64,000 bases of DNA from Myxococcota bacterium (GTDB lineage: Bacteria; Myxococcota_A; UBA796), in contig JAQXDW010000074.1 of the NCBI GenBank assembly GCA_029251165.1, forward strand, positions 248,001 to 312,000, written 5' to 3'. Under the pieces are notes generated by a model. The model was not told the DNA's origin. It was given only the letters and a program-made list of their open reading frames with translations, and did not search any database. Made by a program: the position numbers and the translations under genes. Shown piece by piece: positions 59,221 through 64,000 of the stretch (the stretch's first letter is position 1; every line of letters begins with the position of its first letter).

Positions 59221-60542
59221 GTCTCGGGCTTGAGGCGCTCCAGCGTCGACTCTCCGCCACGACACTCACTCTCCAGCGTGGCCGCGTCACCAAGGTCGTC
59301 GGCAATGTTGTCGAGGCGCAGCTTCCGGCTGCAACGGTCGGTGCCTCTGCCACCATCGGTGACGTGCCGGCAGAAGTCATCGGCTTCAAGGATCAACGCG
59401 CCCTGCTGATGCCGCTAGATCGCCTCGGCGGTGTCTCCTATGGCACGACCGTTACCCTTCGCCCTGAGCCGCTGTCGATCCCCGTCGGTGAGGGCATGCT
59501 CGGTCGTGTCCTTGATCCGCTGGGACGCCCCATGGATGGGGAGCCGCTGCTGAATTGTCCGGATCGACGTCCCCTGACGGGCTCTGCTCCAGATCCACTT
59601 CAGCGGACTCGAATCACTGAGATGATGGAGACTGGAGTCTCTGCGATTGACGGCATGCTCACTTTGGGAGTGGGGCAGCGTATTGCAATTATGGCCGGAT
59701 CCGGTGTGGGAAAGAGTACCCTGCTGGGGATGCTGGCCCGATACTCTGACGCCGACATCAACGTGGTTGCCCTGGTCGGAGAGCGAGGCCGGGAGGTCCG
59801 AGAATTCGTAGAGCGTGAGCTCGGTGATGAGGGCATGGCAAGGAGCGTACTCATTGTCTCAACCTCCGACAGCTCTCCGATCATGCAGATCAAGTGTGTC
59901 GAGTCTGCGCTTGCCGTTGCTGAGCATTTTCGCGACCAGGGACGGCAGGTCCTCCTGATGGTCGACAGCCTCACCCGCACCGCGATGGCTCAGCGTCAGA
60001 TCGGTCTTGCTGCAGGTGAGCCTCCGACCACCCGTGGCTACACTCCCTCTGTCTTCACCTTGCTGCCGCAGCTCTTGGAGCGAGCCGGGCAGGGAGCCGA
60101 AGGGGGCATCACGGCAGTCTGTACGGTACTTGTCGAGGGAGATGACATGACGGATCCCGTCGCAGACACCGTGCGTGGAATCGTCGATGGGCACATCGTT
60201 CTGTCTCGAGAGCTCGCCAGCCATGGTCACTATCCTGCGATCGATGTCCTGGAGAGTCTCAGCCGCACGATGCCGTGGACCATCGAACCTGAGCAGCTGG
60301 CGCAGGCTCAGCAGATCAGAGCGAGCATCGCGACCTGGAAAGAGAACCATGAGATCATCCGGCTTGGGGCCTATCGACGCGGCTCAGATGCTCGGGTTGA
60401 CGAAGCGATCATGCTCAAGCCTCGTATCGATGACCTCCTGACCCAGCCCCTCGGCGTGCGGGTCCCGCTCGCACAGACACGGCAGAAGATGGCGGCGATC
60501 TGCGTGCCACAGCCTCGTCGAAAACGTCCAGAGCGGACGTGA
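59217..60542 (+). CDS. fliI: Flagellum-specific export ATPase FliI
   Basis: The 441-residue ATPase resembles F1-beta. The Walker A is 'IMAGSGVGKSTLLGMLARYS', Walker B 'QVLLMVDSLTRTAMAQRQIG', and 'GERGREVREFVERELGDEG' and 'GYTPSVFTLLPQLLERAG' are present. It energises delivery of export substrates. GTG 59217 overlaps the fliH stop and has 'ggaggag' upstream. An in-frame TTG at 59199 is less likely. Confidence 0.96.
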   Translation: MSLGLEALQRRLSATTLTLQRGRVTKVVGNVVEAQLPAATVGASATIGDVPAEVIGFKDQRALLMPLDRLGGVSYGTTVTLRPEPLSIPVGEGMLGRVLDPLGRPMDGEPLLNCPDRRPLTGSAPDPLQRTRITEMMETGVSAIDGMLTLGVGQRIAIMAGSGVGKSTLLGMLARYSDADINVVALVGERGREVREFVERELGDEGMARSVLIVSTSDSSPIMQIKCVESALAVAEHFRDQGRQVLLMVDSLTRTAMAQRQIGLAAGEPPTTRGYTPSVFTLLPQLLERAGQGAEGGITAVCTVLVEGDDMTDPVADTVRGIVDGHIVLSRELASHGHYPAIDVLESLSRTMPWTIEPEQLAQAQQIRASIATWKENHEIIRLGAYRRGSDARVDEAIMLKPRIDDLLTQPLGVRVPLAQTRQKMAAICVPQPRRKRPERT

Positions 60543-60628
60543 GCTCTTGGTCGCTTGTTCCCACATGGTCGGTGCATGAAGTCTATGGGTTTCCAGGTAT
60601 TTGGTGTACGATGCTCCCGAGGTGTCCG

Positions 60629-61051
60629 ATGAAGGGTGTGCTGTCCCGACTCCAGAGCATTCGTGAGCTTAAAAAAAAGCAGGCGTGGCTGGAGTTGATC
60701 GAGTCCGAGCGACTCCGCGAGGAGCAGTACACGCACCTGACCGCCTTGGAGGCAGAGGTTGCTGCCGTGCGGACTGTGGCAGACATTGAAGAGGCGGGCT
60801 GGGCTGCTTATCGCCACAGCTGGTGCCTCCAGATGGAGATGCGTCGGCGCCGTGCTGAGGAGTCTCTTGCAGAGCGGACCAAAAAGCGAGAGGACGATCG
60901 CGTTCTTCTTGAGTCTGCGCGTAGAGAGGCTCGCACCATCGGGCTGGTCTTAGAGCGAATCGAGAGAGACGAAGCCATCGAGGCTCGCCGAGAAGAAGGT
61001 CGCAGAAACGACGAGATTGGAACCATGAGTTGGTGGAGAGTGAGCGGATGA
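60629..61051 (+). CDS. fliJ: Flagellar export protein FliJ
   Basis: The 140-residue, highly charged coiled-coil protein begins MKGVLSRLQSIRELKKKQAW and continues as one long helical hairpin. It lies between fliI and motE, the standard place for FliJ, which sits in the FliI hexamer as a rotor-like stalk. The frame is open from GTG 60539, which overlaps the fliI stop, but the extra 30 residues do not look like FliJ. ATG 60629, with 'gagg' upstream, is preferred. Confidence 0.85.
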   Translation: MKGVLSRLQSIRELKKKQAWLELIESERLREEQYTHLTALEAEVAAVRTVADIEEAGWAAYRHSWCLQMEMRRRRAEESLAERTKKREDDRVLLESARREARTIGLVLERIERDEAIEARREEGRRNDEIGTMSWWRVSG

Positions 61052-61569
61052 GGTTGTTCTTGTTCTTTGCCGGCTGCCTGTTCGGCGGCATGGCCTCGTC
61101 CTTCGCAGCCAATCAGGACGGCTTTACCAGCTCTGAGGAGCTCGGACGACCTGCTCTGGATGGTGAAACGAACGTTGCAACACGCCTCTCAGACCGTGCC
61201 GCTGCGCTCGCTGCATTGGAGAAGTCTCTGGATGCTCAGGGGCAGGATCTCGCCGTAGAGCGAGAGCGTATCCGCGCTGACATCGCTCGTAACGAAGCCA
61301 TTCGCCAAGAACTCAGTGACCTGATTGCAGATCTCGATGCCCGAAATGCTGAGCAGGTGCTCGGCCAGGTGAAGGTCTACGAGAAGATGCGTGGTGCGCA
61401 GGCAGCAGCGGTGCTGGAGCTGACGGACCAGGAGATTGCTCTTGCCATCATCCAGGGAATGCGACCAGACAAGAGCGCTCGGGTGCTCAGCGCCATGAAC
61501 CCAGAGATTGCAGCTCGACTGACTGAGGAACTCAGCGCCCATCCTCTCTCTGAGGTAGAGCTGCCGTGA
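61048..61569 (+). CDS. MotE-like periplasmic flagellar protein (MgtE-N domain)
   Basis: The 173-residue protein has an N-terminal hydrophobic segment ('MRLFLFFAGCLFGGMASSFA'), a long coiled coil ('AALEKSLDAQGQDLAVERER'), and a C-terminal MgtE-N-like helical domain ('VKVYEKMRGAQAAAVLELTD', 'GMRPDKSARVLSAMNPEIAA'). This is the pattern of MotE, a motility protein that chaperones stator-associated MotC in Sinorhizobium and is common between fliJ and fliK. It overlaps both neighbours by 4 nt. Confidence 0.82.
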   Translation: MRLFLFFAGCLFGGMASSFAANQDGFTSSEELGRPALDGETNVATRLSDRAAALAALEKSLDAQGQDLAVERERIRADIARNEAIRQELSDLIADLDARNAEQVLGQVKVYEKMRGAQAAAVLELTDQEIALAIIQGMRPDKSARVLSAMNPEIAARLTEELSAHPLSEVELP

Positions 61570-62726
61570 TCTCTGGACTTCCCATCTTGCCCCAGCTGCT
61601 GCCGACAGAGCCCGCCGCGACCCCGCAGCCGACTGCTCCTGACGACTTCAACTCGTTGCTCCAGCAGGGGCCTGCAGCAATCGAGGGCGATGAGGCAATG
61701 GTCTCGGCTCTTCCTGCCGATGCTCTTGCCGCTTCTTCCGGCTTCACCGCGCTGCTCCAGGGAGAGGCTGCACCACTCGAGGCCGCACTACTTGAAGCCA
61801 GTGAGGCGATGGTGCCGGATTTTTCAGATCCAGCGTCAACGGTCTCTGGCGACATGATCGAATTGCTGGAGCGAGGGCCTGCAGACCTTGAGGTGGCTGG
61901 CGCTCCGGTGATGGACCCTGTCCTCTCCATAGAGCCGCTTCCTGTCCTCAGCGAGGTCAGCAGTCTTCAGCAGCGAGAGACTGTTCAGTCTGAAAGCGAC
62001 GAAGCCTCAATTCCTGAGACCACACCCGTCGAGCTGCTGAGCATCCCCGGCCTCCATCCACTGGATATCTCGACTGTCGCCGCGGCCTCTCTTCCGGTCG
62101 CAGAGGGACTCTCTGCTCTGACCCGTGTCTTGCCGACGCCGACACCGGATGGTGATGAGGCGGCTGATGCCCCAGAGTCCACTGGAGACTCCGCGGCCCC
62201 AGCGAGCGAGCCGATGATACTGGAGATAGCGGAGCTCACGCAGCCCCCGGTGGTCTCCACAGAGAGCGTCGAGATGCCTCTTGTCGAGGTCATTGCGGAG
62301 ACCAGTCGCGCCGCTTCAGAGACGAGGGCTGCGCTTCCTCCTCCCGAGCCGCTCGATGTTGTCCGTGCCGCCCCACCCGACGACACCCACCTGCGCTTCC
62401 AGCGTCTCACCCACGATCAGCTCACGCTGCGGATTGAAGATGCGGACGGCGCAATGGATGTGGAGGTCTCTCGCGAGCAGGCCGCACTCCAAGTACGGAT
62501 CGTCGCTCCTGTTGAGGCCATTCCAGAGCTTATGGGTCTCGAAAGCGCCATCGAAGGAGCGCTGCTTGCCCTCGGGCTTGAGCTGGGCTCGTACACCACT
62601 GCCAGCCGAGACGACGAGTCACTCGAGACAGAGCATGCAGATGATGACGGTGAGGGTGAAGTGAGCGAGACGGAGACCGAAGGCCGCTCGGCTGGCCCGA
62701 ACCGTCTCCTGGATATGGTCGTCTGA
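61566..62726 (+). CDS. fliK: Hook-length control protein FliK
   Basis: The 386-residue protein starts at GTG 61566. The first 260 residues are low-complexity, acidic and Pro/Ala/Thr-rich, like the molecular-ruler part of FliK. The C-terminal domain ('LTHDQLTLRIEDADGAMDVE', 'VSREQAALQVRIVAPVEAIP') matches the Flg_hook domain that triggers the export switch. The tail is very acidic. Position after motE and before flgD supports the call. The transcript may end here, since flgD has its own promoter candidate. Confidence 0.85.
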   Translation: MISGLPILPQLLPTEPAATPQPTAPDDFNSLLQQGPAAIEGDEAMVSALPADALAASSGFTALLQGEAAPLEAALLEASEAMVPDFSDPASTVSGDMIELLERGPADLEVAGAPVMDPVLSIEPLPVLSEVSSLQQRETVQSESDEASIPETTPVELLSIPGLHPLDISTVAAASLPVAEGLSALTRVLPTPTPDGDEAADAPESTGDSAAPASEPMILEIAELTQPPVVSTESVEMPLVEVIAETSRAASETRAALPPPEPLDVVRAAPPDDTHLRFQRLTHDQLTLRIEDADGAMDVEVSREQAALQVRIVAPVEAIPELMGLESAIEGALLALGLELGSYTTASRDDESLETEHADDDGEGEVSETETEGRSAGPNRLLDMVV

Positions 62727-62747
62727 TTTTTATGGTGTTTATTTCTA

Positions 62748-62774
62748 TAAATCTTGAGCTTGCTGGGTCGATAA
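62748..62774 (+). promoter_or_regulatory. Sigma-28 (FliA) promoter candidate before flgD
   Basis: TAAA (62748-62751), exactly 15 nt, then GTCGATAA (62767-62774) matches the FliA consensus TAAA-N15-GCCGATAA with one mismatch. It lies 46 bp upstream of the flgD ATG in an AT-rich 93-bp gap. This is the best sigma-28 box I found, and FliA is encoded in the window. Confidence 0.6.
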
Positions 62775-62819
62775 TGGTCGCGGAGCAGCCAAAGCACATT
62801 CTGATGAACTGGAGGTCTG

Positions 62820-63503
62820 ATGAACGTCACCCTTGATGGGGTCAGCCAGCTATCTGCGGCGACCACTGCCAGCACTACTGGGAGCTCGGATCTCGGTGAG
62901 GAGAACTTCATGAAGCTCCTCGTCACCCAACTCCAGAACCAGGATCCGCTCAATCCCCAATCCAACGAAGAGTTCGTCGCGCAGCTCGCGACCTTCAGCT
63001 CACTTGAGCAGCTCGTCTCCCTCAACTCTGGTGTCGACGCGCTGTACCTGGCGAGTGCTTCGATGAACAACGCGACGATGACCCAGCTTCTGGGCAACGA
63101 TGTTGTCGCTTGGTCGAACGAGTTCAACTACGACGCCTCTGGTGCTGTCGAGCTGAACTTCGATTCTGAGACGGCCACCAGCTCCGCGACCATGACCATC
63201 TCCAATGCCGATGGCGACGTCATCTGGTCTGGAGAGATGGGTGCGCTGGAGTCCGGTGAGGGGAGCTGGACCTGGGACGGCCTTGACGCCGATGGCAATG
63301 CTGTAGAAGCGGGCCTCTACAGCTTCGACATCGACGCCAGCACAGAGACAGGTGATGACGTGACGGTCTCTGGTCAGATCCACGGTACTGTCGATGGAAT
63401 GTCGTACGAAGATGGCAGCCCGGTGCCCTCCGTCGGCGACGTTGAATTCACCCTGGGCGACATTCTTCGCGTTGAATCTTCCCCAACTGATCAGGAGGAC
63501 TGA
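62820..63503 (+). CDS. flgD: Hook-capping protein FlgD
   Basis: The 227-residue protein has the FlgD N-terminal block 'EENFMKLLVTQLQNQDPLNP' and 'NEEFVAQLATFSSLEQLVSL'. The C-terminal Ig-like/FlgD domain holds 'SWTWDGLDADGNAVEAGLYS'. It caps the growing hook and is exported by the flagellar system. 'ctggagg' precedes the ATG. It overlaps flgE by 1 nt, so both are probably read from the sigma-28-like promoter upstream. Confidence 0.95.
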   Translation: MNVTLDGVSQLSAATTASTTGSSDLGEENFMKLLVTQLQNQDPLNPQSNEEFVAQLATFSSLEQLVSLNSGVDALYLASASMNNATMTQLLGNDVVAWSNEFNYDASGAVELNFDSETATSSATMTISNADGDVIWSGEMGALESGEGSWTWDGLDADGNAVEAGLYSFDIDASTETGDDVTVSGQIHGTVDGMSYEDGSPVPSVGDVEFTLGDILRVESSPTDQED

Positions 63504-64000
63504 TGTCACTGCTCAACAACCTCAACACCGCCAGCTCTGGGCTGGGGGTCTCTTCGACCTCTATGAGTGTCATCGGCGACAACATCGCCAACATCAACAC
63601 CGTTGGCTACAAGGGCAGCGAGACCAATTTTGCTGATCTGATACCCAATCAGGTCGGTGGGCTTGCGGGAGTCTCGGCCATCGGTACTGGTGCAGCCACC
63701 AACACGGTCGCGACGGTCTTTGGGCAGGGTTCTTTAGAATCCTCCACGAATTCCCTGGACATGGGAATCAGCGGCTCTGGCTTCTTCATGGTGGGGGATG
63801 GCGAAGAGACCCTCTACACGCGTGCAGGGCAGTTCTACCTTGATGAGGAAGGCTTCATCACAACGGCCTCAGGGCTGCGGCTCCAGGGCTATACCGCTGA
63901 GGACGCCGTGGTTGGAATCACCATCGGCGATCTGCAGATCAGCGACAGCATGCTCGATCCGAACATGACCACTGAGCTGAACGTCGAGGCCAACCTGGAC
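63503..64000 (+). CDS. flgE: Flagellar hook protein FlgE (cut by window end)
   Basis: The first 166 codons begin MSLLNNLNTASSGLGVSSTS, then 'MSVIGDNIANINTVGYKGSE' and 'TNFADLI', and the D1 region 'SLDMGISGSGFFMVGDGEET' with 'LYTRAGQFYLDEEGFI'. These are typical of FlgE. It polymerises into the hook, the universal joint. The rest of the gene lies beyond the window. 'aggagg' precedes the ATG. Confidence 0.94.
   Translation, partial: MSLLNNLNTASSGLGVSSTSMSVIGDNIANINTVGYKGSETNFADLIPNQVGGLAGVSAIGTGAATNTVATVFGQGSLESSTNSLDMGISGSGFFMVGDGEETLYTRAGQFYLDEEGFITTASGLRLQGYTAEDAVVGITIGDLQISDSMLDPNMTTELNVEANLD

Noticed and set aside
60539-60628. Longer FliJ starting at the GTG overlapping the fliI stop
   Set aside because: The GTGA overlap is tempting, but the added 30 residues (Trp/Pro/Cys-rich) do not resemble FliJ, and ATG 60629 gives the normal family start.
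1-64000. CRISPR array, insertion sequence, tRNA or rRNA
   Set aside because: I saw no spaced direct repeats, transposase, terminal repeats or tRNA T-loop pattern in the intergenic regions; the gaps are too short for most of these.

Overview
The window is a high-GC, almost fully coding stretch of a motile, diderm (Gram-negative) bacterium. It has three large Hanks-type kinases, one fused to a cyclase-like domain, an AAA ATPase and TPRs. It also has an FHA/winged-helix protein, lipoproteins, an RND pump and P- and L-ring flagellar genes. That mix suggests a Myxococcota or other delta-type lineage with flagella, but no rRNA, tRNA or unambiguous marker is present, so this is an inference. I see no mobile element, CRISPR array, rRNA or tRNA.

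Left part (1-34.5 kb), mixed metabolism and signalling. It opens with the N-terminal part of a Lon protease (minus), divergent from a giant kinase/cyclase/ATPase/TPR protein. Next come two convergent sodium-coupled carriers that overlap tail to tail (AGCS and NhaC), a Vps62-like lipoprotein, a left-handed beta-helix protein, MtnA, a metallophosphoesterase, EngB and RlmE. From 14.1 to 19.0 kb lies a compact cluster of transmembrane Ser/Thr kinase, barrel/OmpA-like protein, LysM-FecR protein and FHA/winged-helix protein; the first three are joined by 4-nt overlaps. It reads like an envelope-sensing pathway. Then come PepA with a membrane-anchored pseudokinase, a GH3-family enzyme, a DUF255 thioredoxin-like protein, an MscS channel and a small His-tailed protein. 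A tetR-adaptor-RND operon follows, in which the pump gene continues in frame into a TolC-type outer-membrane protein.

Right part (36.7-64 kb), flagellum. The order is flhA-fliA-flgF-flgG-flgA-flgH-[acyl-CoA thioesterase, minus]-flgI-flgJ/M23-gap-flgN-like-flgK-flgL, then an AT-rich leader and fliC, then fliD-fliS-fliT-like-barrel-TPR-flgB-flgC-fliE-[CPBP protease, minus]-fliF-fliG-fliH-fliI-fliJ-motE-fliK-flgD-flgE (cut by the window end). Most genes overlap by 1-4 nt. Not seen here and presumably elsewhere: flhB, fliL-R, motAB, flhF/flhG and flgM. One good FliA (sigma-28) promoter candidate precedes flgD and a weaker one precedes fliF, where it is embedded in a strong inverted repeat.

Most worth checking: the RND-TolC read-through at an A5 run; the kinase/barrel/FecR/FHA cluster; the uncharacterised barrel plus secreted TPR pair inside the flagellar operon; the FlgJ-M23 fusion; the membrane-anchored pseudokinase; and the consistently tiny, uncharged signal peptides.
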